Positions 48,086 through 57,482 of a DNA stretch of 64,000 nucleotides are shown one piece after another. The DNA comes from Methylococcus sp. EFPC2 (GTDB taxonomy: Bacteria; Pseudomonadota; Gammaproteobacteria; Methylococcales; Methylococcaceae), in NCBI RefSeq assembly GCF_016925495.1, contig NZ_CP070491.1, positions 2,604,001 through 2,668,000 of the forward strand. The letters run 5' to 3'. The stretch's first letter is position 1. Each line of letters begins with the position of its first letter. The translations under genes and the position numbers were made by a program. The notes beneath the pieces are model-generated. The model saw only the letters and a program-made list of their open reading frames with translations. It was not told where the DNA came from and made no database searches.

Positions 48086-51000
48086 TCATCCTGCAACCTT
48101 GGCCGCGCGGAACGTGGCGTAGCGCTGCCATAGTCCTCGGGAAAAGCCTTTCAGGTCGTCCAGGTAGGTGTAAGCGACCGGTATGACCAGCAAACTCAAC
48201 ACCGTGGAAGTTACCAGGCCGCCGATGACGGCGATGGCCATGGGGCTGCGGAAGGACAGGTCGGCCGTGCCGGTCCCCACGGCGATCGGCAGCATGCCGG
48301 CGCCCATGGCGATCGTGGTCATGACGATGGGCCGGGCGCGCTTGCGACAGGCATCGAGCAGCGCCTCGGTGCGGCTCATGCCATGGTCGCGCCGCGCCAC
48401 GATGGCGTATTCGACCAGCAGGATGGAATTCTTGGTGGCGATACCCATGAGCATGACTAGCCCGATGAGGGAGGGCATGGAAAACGCCTTGCCGGTCAAC
48501 AGCAACGCCACGAAGCCGCCGCCGAACGACAGGGGCAAGGCAACCAGGATGGTGACGGGCTGGATGAAGTCCTTGAACAGCAGCACCAGCACGATGAAGA
48601 TGCACAGCGCACCGGTCAGCATGGCGAGGCCGAAGTTGGCGAACAACTCGCCCATCATCTCGGCGTCGCCGATGTTGATCTGCTTAACACCCGCCGGCAG
48701 GTTTCGGATGCTGGACAGATTTTGCACCGCGCGCGCCACGTCGCCCAGTGGCAAGTCGGAGAGCTCGATTTCGAAATTGATGTTGCGCGACCGATCGTAG
48801 CGGTCGATGACGGCCGGTCCGCTGGAAAGCTCCAGCCGCGCGACCTGCCCCACCATCACCGCGCCTCCCTTGCCCGAGGGCACGGCCAGACGCTCCAGCA
48901 CCGACAGGTCGCGCCGTCCGTCCGAGGCCAGGCGGACCACCACGGGCACTTGGCGCTGGGCCAGGTTGAGCTTGGGCAGGGAGATGTCGTAATCCCCCAC
49001 CGTCGCGATGCGTAGCGTTTCTCCGATGGCGGCGGTGGTCACGCCCAGATCGGCGGCGCGGGCGAAATCGGGCCGCACGGCGATCTCGGGGCGGACCAGG
49101 GCGGCGCTGGAAGCAATGCTGCCCAAACCGGGTATGGTCCTCAAGTCCTTTTCCACCGCGCGGGCGGCCGTCGCGAGGGACTTGGGATCTTCGCCGCTCA
49201 GCACCAGGATGTATTTTTCGCCCGAACCGCCCAATCCGACCTTGGTCCGCACACCCGGCAGAGATTGCAGAGCCCGGCGGATGTCCTGCTCGATAACCTG
49301 CTTACGCACCGGCCGATCCTGGCGGTTGGCGAGCACTATCGTCAGCGTGGCCTTGCGCACCTCGCCGCCGGATTGCGGAGCCATGGGGTCGCTGCCGGCG
49401 CTGCCGCCACCTATCGTTGTGTAGACGCTCTTGACGTAGGACACTCCGGCCACCCGTGCGCGGGCGGCCTCCGCCGCCGCCCGCGTTTGGGCCAGGGTCG
49501 CGCCCGGCGGCAATTCGACGAAGACCTGGGTCTGCGGATTGTCGTCCGGCGGGACGAAACCGGTGGGCAGCAGCGGTATCAAGAACAGCGAGCCGACGAA
49601 AAACCCCGTCGCGCCGGCGACCGTGATCAGCCGGTGCCTCAGGCACCAGGCCGCCAGCCGCATGTAGGCGCGCATGCCCCAACCTTCGCGCGCTTCGGAG
49701 CGCCCGGTATTTTTCAGCATATAGGCCGCCATCATGGGCGTGAGCATGCGAGCGACCACCAGCGAAGCGAGTACGGCCAGGGCGGCGGTCCAGCCGAACT
49801 GGATGAAAAAACGTCCGGCTACGCCGCTCATGAAAGCCGTGGGCAGAAATACCGCGACCAGCGCGAAAGTCGTTGCGATCACCGCCAGGCCGATTTCGTC
49901 GGCCGCCTCCATCGCCGCCTGGTAGGGCGTCTTGCCCATGTGCAGGTGGCGCATGATGTTTTCCACCTCCACGATGGCGTCGTCCACCAGGATGCCGACC
50001 ACCAGGGACAAGGCGAGCAAACTCACCACATTGAGACTGAATCCGAAATAATGCATGCCCAAAAACGCCGGGATGGCGGACAGAGGCAGGGCCACGGCCG
50101 ATATGAAGGTGGCTCTAACATCCTTCAGGAACAGCCAGACGACCAGCACGGCCAGCAAGGCGCCTTCGTACAGCAGGCTCATGGACCCCTGGAACTCCTC
50201 TTCCACGGGCGTCACGAAATTGAAGGCCTCGGTGAACGTCAGGTCCGGATGGGCGGCGCGCAAGTCGGCGAGCGCTTTCTGCACTCCGGCACCGACCTCC
50301 ACTTCCCCCGCGCCGCGGCTGCGGGTGATTTCGAAGCCCACCACCGGTTTGCCGTCGAGCAGAGCCAAAGAACGCGGTTCGGCGACCGTGTCGCTGACCG
50401 TGGCCACTTGCTCCAGGCGGATATGCCGCCCGTCGGAAAGGGACAGCTCCAAGGGCCTCAATTCCTCCACCGAGGACGCGTTGGCCAGCGTGCGCACCGG
50501 CTGCTCGCCGCTGCCCAGATCGGTGCGACCTCCGGCGCTTTCCCTTTGCACCTGCCGCAACTGGCGTGAAATGTCGGCGGCCGTCGCTCCGAGGGCCTGC
50601 AGCTTGACGGGATCCAGGGCGATGGTGATTTCCCGGCTGACCCCGCCCACCCGGTTCACCGCGCCGACGCCCTTCACGGCGAGCATCCGCCGGGTCACGG
50701 TGTCGTCCACCAGCCAGGACAGGGCCTCATCGTCGCGCTGAGCGGAGCTGACCGTATAGGCCAGCACGGGCGAGCGGGCCAGATCCAGCTTGGTGACGAT
50801 GGGATCGCGCAACTCCGCCGGCAGATCGGCGCGTACCCTGGAGACGGCCGAGCGCACGTCGTCCACTGCTTCCTGCACCGGTTTTTCCAGACGGAACTCC
50901 ACCGTCAGGGTGACGCTGCCGTCCTGTATCTTGGTGCCGACATGCTTGAGTCCCTGCAGCGTGGCGATGGCATTTTCGATCTTGCGCGCCACATCCGTTT

Positions 51001-51178
51001 CCAACTGGGGCGGCGAGGCGCCCGGCAGGCTGCAAGTGACCGTGACGGTGGGGAGATCCAGATCGGGGAAGTTCTGGATCAGCATGGACTTGAAACTCAT
51101 CAGTCCTCCCAGGGTCAGGGCCACGAACAGCATCACGGCCGGGACGGGATTGCGGATGCACCAGGCCGAAACGTTCAT
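48086..51178 (-). CDS. RND efflux pump, inner membrane subunit (HAE1 family)
   Basis: A 1030-residue proton-driven transporter. It has 12 predicted membrane helices in two halves and two large periplasmic loops. TM4 carries the proton-relay aspartate pair in LVVGILVDDAIVEVEN (about 400-415), and TM10 the lysine in LMGIATKNSILLVEYA (about 935-950). The GYDISLPKLNLAQ-like docking segments and FDRS-type hydrophobe/amphiphile features place it in the HAE1 group, which exports drugs rather than metals. It overlaps the adaptor gene by four bases. No outer-membrane channel gene is adjacent, so it probably uses a TolC encoded elsewhere. Confidence 0.94.
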   Translation of the reverse strand: MNVSAWCIRNPVPAVMLFVALTLGGLMSFKSMLIQNFPDLDLPTVTVTCSLPGASPPQLETDVARKIENAIATLQGLKHVGTKIQDGSVTLTVEFRLEKPVQEAVDDVRSAVSRVRADLPAELRDPIVTKLDLARSPVLAYTVSSAQRDDEALSWLVDDTVTRRMLAVKGVGAVNRVGGVSREITIALDPVKLQALGATAADISRQLRQVQRESAGGRTDLGSGEQPVRTLANASSVEELRPLELSLSDGRHIRLEQVATVSDTVAEPRSLALLDGKPVVGFEITRSRGAGEVEVGAGVQKALADLRAAHPDLTFTEAFNFVTPVEEEFQGSMSLLYEGALLAVLVVWLFLKDVRATFISAVALPLSAIPAFLGMHYFGFSLNVVSLLALSLVVGILVDDAIVEVENIMRHLHMGKTPYQAAMEAADEIGLAVIATTFALVAVFLPTAFMSGVAGRFFIQFGWTAALAVLASLVVARMLTPMMAAYMLKNTGRSEAREGWGMRAYMRLAAWCLRHRLITVAGATGFFVGSLFLIPLLPTGFVPPDDNPQTQVFVELPPGATLAQTRAAAEAARARVAGVSYVKSVYTTIGGGSAGSDPMAPQSGGEVRKATLTIVLANRQDRPVRKQVIEQDIRRALQSLPGVRTKVGLGGSGEKYILVLSGEDPKSLATAARAVEKDLRTIPGLGSIASSAALVRPEIAVRPDFARAADLGVTTAAIGETLRIATVGDYDISLPKLNLAQRQVPVVVRLASDGRRDLSVLERLAVPSGKGGAVMVGQVARLELSSGPAVIDRYDRSRNINFEIELSDLPLGDVARAVQNLSSIRNLPAGVKQINIGDAEMMGELFANFGLAMLTGALCIFIVLVLLFKDFIQPVTILVALPLSFGGGFVALLLTGKAFSMPSLIGLVMLMGIATKNSILLVEYAIVARRDHGMSRTEALLDACRKRARPIVMTTIAMGAGMLPIAVGTGTADLSFRSPMAIAVIGGLVTSTVLSLLVIPVAYTYLDDLKGFSRGLWQRYATFRAAKVAG

Positions 51179-52314
51179 TTCGCGACCACCTGAACGCTAT
51201 CGCCGTCGCCCAGGAAGGAAGCCCCGCTGGCCACCAGGCGATCCTGCGGATCGAGCCCGGAAACTATTTCCACCCGATCGCCGGCTCGGCGGCCCAGTTG
51301 CACCTTGACCAAGGCGACCTTGGCCACATCGCCGCTGGCCTCCCCCACGCGGAACACATAGCTGAAGCCTTCGCGCAGACTCAAAGCCTCCTGCGGCACC
51401 GTGAGGGCCGGGCTGCTACCGAGTTGAAACTCGCCGCGGGCGAACATCCCCGGCCGCAGGCCGGCCTGCCCGGCTTGCGGGAGGTCGACGTAAACCAGCG
51501 CGTTGCGGTTCTGCGCGTCCAGGACCGGCCCCACCGCACGCACCGTGCCGGACACCGTGGAGGCACCGGCCACCGCGACGGTGACATCGAGACCGGGCTT
51601 GATCTTGAGCAATTCGTCGGCGGTCACCTCGGCCCGCCATTCGAGGCGGTTCTGGCGGATCAGGCGGAACAGCTCCTGGCCTTCCGAGGGGACCGCACCC
51701 AGGGTGGCGTTGCGGGCGGAAATCACGCCATCGTCGCCGGCCACGACCTTGGTATGCCGCAGCCTCAGCAATTGAATGTCGAGCTGGGCCTGGGCCGACT
51801 GCACCCTCGCCTCGGCGGTTTTCTCGCCGGTCAGGTACTGACCCACCTGCTGCGCGCTCATGGCGCCGGACTTGATCACCCGGCGGGCGCGTTCGGCATT
51901 GGCGCGGGCTTCCGCCAAATTGGCGTCCGCCTCGGCCAGGATGGCGCGGGCCTGCGCAACGTCGGCGGCCACGCGGGAATCGTCGAGGAGCGCCAAGACC
52001 TGCCCCTTCTTCACCACATCGCCCACCTGGGCACGGATATCCGCCAGGCGCAAGCCGCTGACCTCGGCGCCCATCACGGCCTCCTGCCAGGCGGCGATCG
52101 AGCCGTTGGCCGACAAGGCGATGGGAATTTCCTGTCGCTCGGGCCGGGTGAGCGTCACACTCAAGGCCGGTCGGGTTTGCGGGGCGGAGACCGTCGCGGA
52201 CGAGCGGCCGCCGGGAGCCAGCACTATGCCGAGGCCCACGAGCAGGACGACCGCCGCGATTGCGGCGCCCAATTTTCCTTTAATCACCGGCTTCCTCCTG
52301 GAAGTTCGTATCAA
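51175..52314 (-). CDS. RND efflux periplasmic adaptor (membrane fusion protein)
   Basis: A 379-residue adaptor with one N-terminal hydrophobic anchor (LGAAIAAVVLLVGLGIVLAPG), lipoyl half motifs (EVSGLRLADIRAQVGDVVKKGQVLALLDDSRV in parts), an alpha-hairpin (about 115-180) and beta-barrel domain, ending in VVASGASFLGDGDSVQV. It links the pump to an outer-membrane channel. It lies between the TetR regulator (nine bases) and the pump (four-base overlap). Confidence 0.93.
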   Translation of the reverse strand: MIRTSRRKPVIKGKLGAAIAAVVLLVGLGIVLAPGGRSSATVSAPQTRPALSVTLTRPERQEIPIALSANGSIAAWQEAVMGAEVSGLRLADIRAQVGDVVKKGQVLALLDDSRVAADVAQARAILAEADANLAEARANAERARRVIKSGAMSAQQVGQYLTGEKTAEARVQSAQAQLDIQLLRLRHTKVVAGDDGVISARNATLGAVPSEGQELFRLIRQNRLEWRAEVTADELLKIKPGLDVTVAVAGASTVSGTVRAVGPVLDAQNRNALVYVDLPQAGQAGLRPGMFARGEFQLGSSPALTVPQEALSLREGFSYVFRVGEASGDVAKVALVKVQLGRRAGDRVEIVSGLDPQDRLVASGASFLGDGDSVQVVAK

Positions 52315-52323
52315 CGATGGGGC

Positions 52324-53004
52324 TCAAGAGCCCGGCAACGGGGACTGCTGGGCGCTCAGCCGCCTATGCTCGGCTTCGCCTTCGATCATGGAAACGGCGT
52401 AAGCCGCCAGGCGGTCGGCCAGCGCGTCGACGGCCTTGGGGGTCGCCAGCAGTTGGGGCGCGATGGCGGAGACGACTTCCTGGCCCACATAGAAATGCAC
52501 CGCCATACCGATGATGGCGAAGGCCAGCCTGTGAATGTCCGCGTCGACGCGCGACAGCTCCAAATGCCTTTTCAGTGCGGAGACCAGGGCATCGTGCTGG
52601 GGCTTGATTCCGGTGTCGATTTCCTCGCGCCACACTCCGGTCGGCTCGGCCATTTCCCGGAAGTGCAGCTTCATGACCCAGCGCAACTCTTCGCCCCTTT
52701 TCAAGGGTTCCAGGAAATCGCGAAACATGCGGTTCAAGGCGGCCGGCAGGGGCAGTCCGTCGTAGGCATCGATGCTGACGTGGCAGGGCTTGTCTCCCAT
52801 GGGCTCGGTGAATGCCGCGCGATAGAGACCGGCCTTGTCACCGAAGTAGTAGCGTATGGCGGACACGTTGGCTCCCGCCCGCTCACAGATCTCCCGCGTG
52901 GTCGCCCCTTCGTAACCCTTCTCGGCGAACAGCCGCAAGGCCGCGAGCACCAGCCGGCTGCGCGCGTCGCCGTTTTCCACCACGCCCTCCTCAGCCCTGG
53001 CCAT
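52324..53004 (-). CDS. TetR family regulator with CecR-type C-terminal domain
   Basis: A 226-residue repressor. The helix-turn-helix (about 17-62) reads ALRLFAEKGYEGATTREICERAGANVSAIRYYFGDKAGLY (in parts). The ligand domain has LRWVMKLHFREMAEPT, typical of the CecR/YbiH (DUF1956) group that controls drug efflux and permeability. It is the first gene of the regulator-adaptor-pump operon and lies directly downstream of two matching palindromes, which implies autoregulation with drug-type induction. Confidence 0.92.
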   Translation of the reverse strand: MARAEEGVVENGDARSRLVLAALRLFAEKGYEGATTREICERAGANVSAIRYYFGDKAGLYRAAFTEPMGDKPCHVSIDAYDGLPLPAALNRMFRDFLEPLKRGEELRWVMKLHFREMAEPTGVWREEIDTGIKPQHDALVSALKRHLELSRVDADIHRLAFAIIGMAVHFYVGQEVVSAIAPQLLATPKAVDALADRLAAYAVSMIEGEAEHRRLSAQQSPLPGS

Positions 53005-53039
53005 GCCGCCTCATGAAACCGATCTCCGGACGCATTGAA

Positions 53040-53078
53040 TCAAACGATTGACTGGAATGATGTTAATCAAACGTTTGA
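53040..53078 (-). promoter_or_regulatory. Two palindromic operators of the TetR/RND operon
   Basis: TCAAACGATTGA at 53040-53051 and the perfect palindrome TCAAACGTTTGA at 53067-53078, centres 27 bp apart, lie 36-74 bases upstream of the TetR start. They differ in one base and are the obvious binding sites of the regulator. Confidence 0.8.
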
Positions 53079-53081
53079 GTG

Positions 53082-54971
53082 TCAAGCGCGAGCGATCAAA
53101 ACGGGCGCGAGCGCGCCGCCCTCGCCGGCTTCCGCGACATCATCCGACGGCCGAAACTCGGGCACCAATGCGCGCAGCCGCGATTCGATCAGCGCCTCGT
53201 CGAACGTCGCGCAGCCGGATTCGAGTTGTTCCAGCACCGGGCGGAACTCCCACGGCTTCAGCGGACGCGCCTGCGCGAGCAGCAACTTGGCGATCCCGGT
53301 CGGCGTCAGCGGCTCCTCGTCATGGAACAACTCCTCGTACAGCTTCTCGCCGGGACGCAAACCGATGTATTCGATCCGGATGTCCACGCCCGGCCGCTTG
53401 CCGCTGAGCCGTATCATTTGCTCGGCGAGATAGCTCACCTTGACCGGCTCCCCCATGTCCAGCACGAAAACCTCCCCTCCCCGCCCCACAGCGCCGGCCT
53501 GCAGGATGAGCTGGCAGGCTTCGGGTATGGTCATGAAATAGCGGGTGATGTCCGGGTGCGTGACGGTCAAGGGTCCGCCCGCCCGGATCTGGGCGCGGAA
53601 CAAAGGCACCACGCTGCCGGCGGAGTCCAGCACGTTGCCGAAGCGCACGGTGACGAAGCGCGTGGCGCCGGCTCCGACCAGGCTCTGCACCACCATTTCG
53701 GCGGCCCGCTTGGTCGCGCCCATGACATTGGTCGGATTGACCGCCTTGTCGGTGGAAATCAGCACGAAGCTTCCGACGCCGACGGCCACCGCGGCCTCGG
53801 CGACGGTACGCGTGCCCGCCACGTTGTTGAGCACGGCGGCCCGCGCCTGCTGTTGGAGCAAGGGCACGTGTTTGTAGGCGGCGGCATGGAAGATGACATC
53901 CGGCCGGTATTGCGCGAGCGTGTGTTCCACCACCGCCCGGTCCGTCACGTCGCCCAGCAAGGGGACGAAAGCGAGGTCCGGATTCAACCTACGCAGGTCG
54001 CCTTCGATCTGATAGAGGTTGAATTCGCAGCGCTCGAAAACTATCAGCTCCGACACCGGGAAACGGGCGATCTCGCGACAAAGCTGCGAGCCTATCGAGC
54101 CGCCGCCACCGGTGACCAGCACCCGCCTGCCGCGCAGACGATCCGCGACGGCCCGGTGGTCCAGGCTGACCGGCGCCCGGCCCAGCAGGTCTTCGATGGA
54201 GACGTCGCGCAGGCTGTGGGGCAGCCCGCCGGCGAGCAGTTCGTGCACGGAAGGCAAGGTCAGGAAAGGAGCTTCGGCGGTTTCGCAGATTTCCACGATG
54301 CGGCGCATGTGCTTCTCGTCCGCCGACGGGGTGGCGATCAAGACGGTTTCTATCTCCAGGCTGCGGACGAGCTGGGGGATGCGCTCGCAGCCGCCGCGCA
54401 CGCGCAGGCCGTGTATCTCGCGTCCTTTCTTGCGCGCATCGTCGTCGACGAAGGCCACCGGCAGAAACTCGGCGTTGCGCTCCCGCCGCAGGTCGCGCAC
54501 CAGCATCTCGCCGGCACAGCCGGCGCCTACGACCAGGGCCCGCTTGCCGCTCCCGGACAATCGGCCGCGGTCCTTGTACATGCGATAAGCGATGCGCGGA
54601 CCGCACAACAACATCAACAGCAAGACGGCATAGAGCGGTAATACCGAGCGCGGCACGCCTTCCAGGCGGTTGTAGAGAAATGCCGTCACGCCCGCGGCCA
54701 GGGCGCCCAAGGACACCGACTTGCCGATGAGCACCAGGTCGGGCAGCGAGGCGAAGCGCCAAACGCCCCGGTAAAGGCCGAACAAACGGAACAATCCGCC
54801 CTGCAGAACCAAGACCACGGGCAACCAGGACAAGGCGGAACGGAGGTAGGAGGCCGGTATTACGCTCAGGTTGAAGCGCAGCCAGTAGGCCCCGATCCAG
54901 GCCAGGGCAACCATGATCAAATCGTGCGTGAAGATGACGGTGCGTGATCGCAGCCGTGGGAATCGTTCCAT
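53082..54971 (-). CDS. Membrane-bound UDP-sugar 4,6-dehydratase (PglF/WbpM/CapD type)
   Basis: A 629-residue nucleotide-sugar dehydratase/epimerase that starts synthesis of a modified amino sugar for surface polysaccharide. Four N-terminal membrane helices (about 12-135) precede two Rossmann domains with VVGAGCAGEM (about 150) and VLVTGGGGSIGSQL (about 295). The active site reads STDKAVNPTNVMGATKR, with Met in place of the usual Tyr of the SDR triad, as is normal in this FlaA1/PglF group. The same frame stays open upstream over the next gene, but only ATG 54971 gives a family N-terminus. It overlaps nothing; the operator region lies right after the stop. Confidence 0.93.
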   Translation of the reverse strand: MERFPRLRSRTVIFTHDLIMVALAWIGAYWLRFNLSVIPASYLRSALSWLPVVLVLQGGLFRLFGLYRGVWRFASLPDLVLIGKSVSLGALAAGVTAFLYNRLEGVPRSVLPLYAVLLLMLLCGPRIAYRMYKDRGRLSGSGKRALVVGAGCAGEMLVRDLRRERNAEFLPVAFVDDDARKKGREIHGLRVRGGCERIPQLVRSLEIETVLIATPSADEKHMRRIVEICETAEAPFLTLPSVHELLAGGLPHSLRDVSIEDLLGRAPVSLDHRAVADRLRGRRVLVTGGGGSIGSQLCREIARFPVSELIVFERCEFNLYQIEGDLRRLNPDLAFVPLLGDVTDRAVVEHTLAQYRPDVIFHAAAYKHVPLLQQQARAAVLNNVAGTRTVAEAAVAVGVGSFVLISTDKAVNPTNVMGATKRAAEMVVQSLVGAGATRFVTVRFGNVLDSAGSVVPLFRAQIRAGGPLTVTHPDITRYFMTIPEACQLILQAGAVGRGGEVFVLDMGEPVKVSYLAEQMIRLSGKRPGVDIRIEYIGLRPGEKLYEELFHDEEPLTPTGIAKLLLAQARPLKPWEFRPVLEQLESGCATFDEALIESRLRALVPEFRPSDDVAEAGEGGALAPVLIARA

Positions 54972-54988
54972 AAAAACTCGAATCCGGA

Positions 54989-55990
54989 TTAGATAGCCCG
55001 CCCGGCCTTCAAGCGCCAGGCGAGAACGAGCAGGGGCAGCCAGGCTGCAAGCAGGCAGATCGGTGCCGCGAGCGGCCAGCGCGCACCCCCCCAGGCCAGA
55101 GGTGCCAGCCAGATCAGGTTGAGGCCCGTCACAGCGAGGGTGACCCGCCGGTGGCCCCAGCGCGCGGCGGCATGCTGGTAGGCATGGCTGCGATGAGCCT
55201 CCCACCAGCGCTCGCGAGCCAGCACGCGGCGGAAGAGCGTCAAACTGGCGTCGATCAGAAACACGCCCCCCAGTATCAGCCACGGAAGAAATCCGGTCGC
55301 GCCGGACACCGCCGACATCAGCGCGAATACGCCCAGCGCGTAACCGAGAAAACCGCTGCCCACATCGCCCATGAAGATTTTCGCCGGCGGCCAGTTCCAG
55401 ATCAGAAAACCGGCGGTGGAGGCGGCGAAAACGGCATAAATCGGTGCTTGCCCGCCGACCGGAGCCAGCAGCGCGGCGGCGGCGGCGATGACGATCGCCT
55501 CGGCCCCGGCGAGGCCGTCGATGCCATCCATGAAATTGAACAGATTGATCATCCAGACCACCCCAAGCGTCGCCAAAACCACACCGATCCAGCCAGGCAG
55601 CGGGGCGAACACCTGTGACAAGGACTCCGTGCCGCCGAGCCAGGAGAGCGCCCAAACGGCGGCCAGCCCGTGCGCCAACAGGCGCCAGCGGGCCGCGACA
55701 TGGCCGTGATCGTCCCAGAAACCGACTCCGGCCACCAGCAGCCCTCCGCCCAGCAAGGCCACCAACTCGTCGCCGACCAGCTTGCCGGATGTCCACAAGC
55801 CCAGCAGGGCGGCGGCGAAAGCCAGGACGAAACCCACCCCGCCGCCGCGTGGTGTGGGTACGGCGTGGGAGCTTCGACCATTGGGCGTGTCCAGCAGGTG
55901 AGCCAGGGCGTAGCGCCGCACCCGACTGGTGACGAACCAGGCCAGGCCGGCGGACGCGGCCAGCAAGGCACCGGCAGACAGATAAGCCAT
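54989..55990 (-). CDS. Undecaprenyl-phosphate sugar-1-phosphate transferase (WecA/WbpL type)
   Basis: A 333-residue polyprenyl-phosphate glycosyl-1-phosphate transferase of the MraY/WecA superfamily with about ten membrane helices. Signature stretches are DTPNGRSSHAVPTPRGGGVGF (two parts), GVGFWDDHG (Mg-binding acidic pair), MINLFNFMDGIDGLAG, FMGDVGSGFLGY and HRSHAYQH. It transfers a sugar phosphate to the lipid carrier, the first membrane step for O-antigen or capsule. It precedes the dehydratase gene by 17 bases, and together they supply and load the initiating sugar. GAGGGAAG supports the start. Confidence 0.93.
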   Translation of the reverse strand: MAYLSAGALLAASAGLAWFVTSRVRRYALAHLLDTPNGRSSHAVPTPRGGGVGFVLAFAAALLGLWTSGKLVGDELVALLGGGLLVAGVGFWDDHGHVAARWRLLAHGLAAVWALSWLGGTESLSQVFAPLPGWIGVVLATLGVVWMINLFNFMDGIDGLAGAEAIVIAAAAALLAPVGGQAPIYAVFAASTAGFLIWNWPPAKIFMGDVGSGFLGYALGVFALMSAVSGATGFLPWLILGGVFLIDASLTLFRRVLARERWWEAHRSHAYQHAAARWGHRRVTLAVTGLNLIWLAPLAWGGARWPLAAPICLLAAWLPLLVLAWRLKAGRAI

Positions 55991-56022
55991 GCTCTTCCCT
56001 CAAAAAGCCGGGTATTATCCCT

Positions 56023-57270
56023 TCAGAACGCGATGCGGTAAAAACCCGTAGCGGACAAGTGTATTTTCACGTCGTTGTATCCCGGCTTCACCGGCGACAC
56101 CTCGGCCGTACGATAAGGCCCGACCGCCGAAGTCGCCGTTTCCAGACGCAGGGTCTTCCATTCCGGTGAAAACAACTGCAGCGAAGGTTCCTGGTTGGCA
56201 GCCGGCTTCCAGCGGGGCGCGAAGGGGCGGGCCAGGGGCTCGCCGATGAACACGCCTTCGCCCGGCCAGGCCACGCTTTTCCAATACGCTTCGATCAAGG
56301 GCTCGCCTTCGGCATAACGCCACATCAGCACCCCGGGATGTGGAAATTTGGTCACGTGGTTGCAGGGTTCGACCACCGCGCCATAACTGCCGGTCGCGCC
56401 GGCCTCCAGCCAGCGCAGGCTGCTCATCTGCTTGGTGTCGGTGAGTGCCCCGCCCACTGAAGTCAAATGATCGGCCACGGCCCCCGGCAAAAAGCGCAGA
56501 CTGGGCAAATCGGGCACCTTGGCCAGCCCGGTGAAATAAAAAAGCACGTCTTTCTTGCCCTTGATGGAATCGGCGTCCAGCCGTTCCAGATGAAAAGCGT
56601 CCCCCAATGCCTTGACGGTCTCCGGAAAGAAAATGCTGCGTACGCTACGGTGCTTGTCCGAGGTGTTCAGCAAATACCCCACGCCTGCCGGATAGCTGTA
56701 GTCGGACGCCACGCCGCGTTCGATGAGTTGCTTGACGTCCTGGAAAGTCTGGCCGGCCAGGAGCATGGCGGGGCGTATCTTGAGATCGGTCCAGGGCGCA
56801 TGACTGGCCGAGTTGAAGTAGCCCGAAGGTTTGGTGGCGCCGCATTGTTTCGAGCAATAGGCCGGATCGAAGCCCAATGCAACCGCCGAGGTGACGGACA
56901 TGCAGTCGACCCGGTAGGGCCGCGTCCACGCGAGGGCGTAAGCCTGCACGCGGGCGGGGGTAAGGCGGTCGAGTTCCGCCTTGAATTCGGCGAAGCGCTC
57001 GCGCGCCAGCACCGACTGATTGGGCGGCAGATGGACGCGGATCAGGTTTTCCTCGGGTATGCCGCGCCGTGCCCGGTAATAATCGCCGACGCGCACGCTG
57101 AGCGGATCGTCGAGGTTGACCACCACCGCCAATTCGCTCGCCTCCAGCCCGGCCTTGGGCAGTTCGGGCAAACCCTCGCCGGCCTGAGCCCGCACCTCAC
57201 TTCCGATCAGCCACAGCAGGCCGACCGCTATCGCCCCATACCTCGTCATCATCACTCGCATCACCGTCAT
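56023..57270 (-). CDS. TIGR03790 family protein
   Basis: A 415-residue secreted protein of unknown function with a signal peptide (AIAVGLLWLIGSEVRAQAG). The family is defined by VVVNLDDPLSVRVGDYYRARRGIPEENLI (in parts), YALAWTRPYRVDCMSVTSA, the cysteine-containing FDPAYCSKQCGATK and GATGSYGAVVEPCNHVTKFP. The last 80 residues form a separate, less conserved segment that ends the protein with beta-strand-rich sequence. It stands upstream of the polysaccharide genes on the same strand, separated by 32 bases, so a cell-surface role is possible. Confidence 0.88.
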   Translation of the reverse strand: MTVMRVMMTRYGAIAVGLLWLIGSEVRAQAGEGLPELPKAGLEASELAVVVNLDDPLSVRVGDYYRARRGIPEENLIRVHLPPNQSVLARERFAEFKAELDRLTPARVQAYALAWTRPYRVDCMSVTSAVALGFDPAYCSKQCGATKPSGYFNSASHAPWTDLKIRPAMLLAGQTFQDVKQLIERGVASDYSYPAGVGYLLNTSDKHRSVRSIFFPETVKALGDAFHLERLDADSIKGKKDVLFYFTGLAKVPDLPSLRFLPGAVADHLTSVGGALTDTKQMSSLRWLEAGATGSYGAVVEPCNHVTKFPHPGVLMWRYAEGEPLIEAYWKSVAWPGEGVFIGEPLARPFAPRWKPAANQEPSLQLFSPEWKTLRLETATSAVGPYRTAEVSPVKPGYNDVKIHLSATGFYRIAF

Positions 57271-57482
57271 TTCGAAATTCCCAGCACATAATAGGCCAAG
57301 CCGGGACGTGGTGTTTTTGCCCAGACGCTTGGTTCAAAACAACCGCCACGCCGACCCAACGGCCCTCAGCAGGCTTCAGCCTCACTAAAAAAATCTTCAA
57401 TATCAACAAACTGCGCGCGATTTAATACATGGCACGATATGTGTCTCGACTACCCAGGTATCACTCACCGCGGCGTAAAACC

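Noticed and set aside
54972-56003. Continuous 973-codon frame joining the dehydratase to an N-terminal extension
   Set aside because: The extension is the shifted frame of the WecA-type transferase gene; the real start is 54971.
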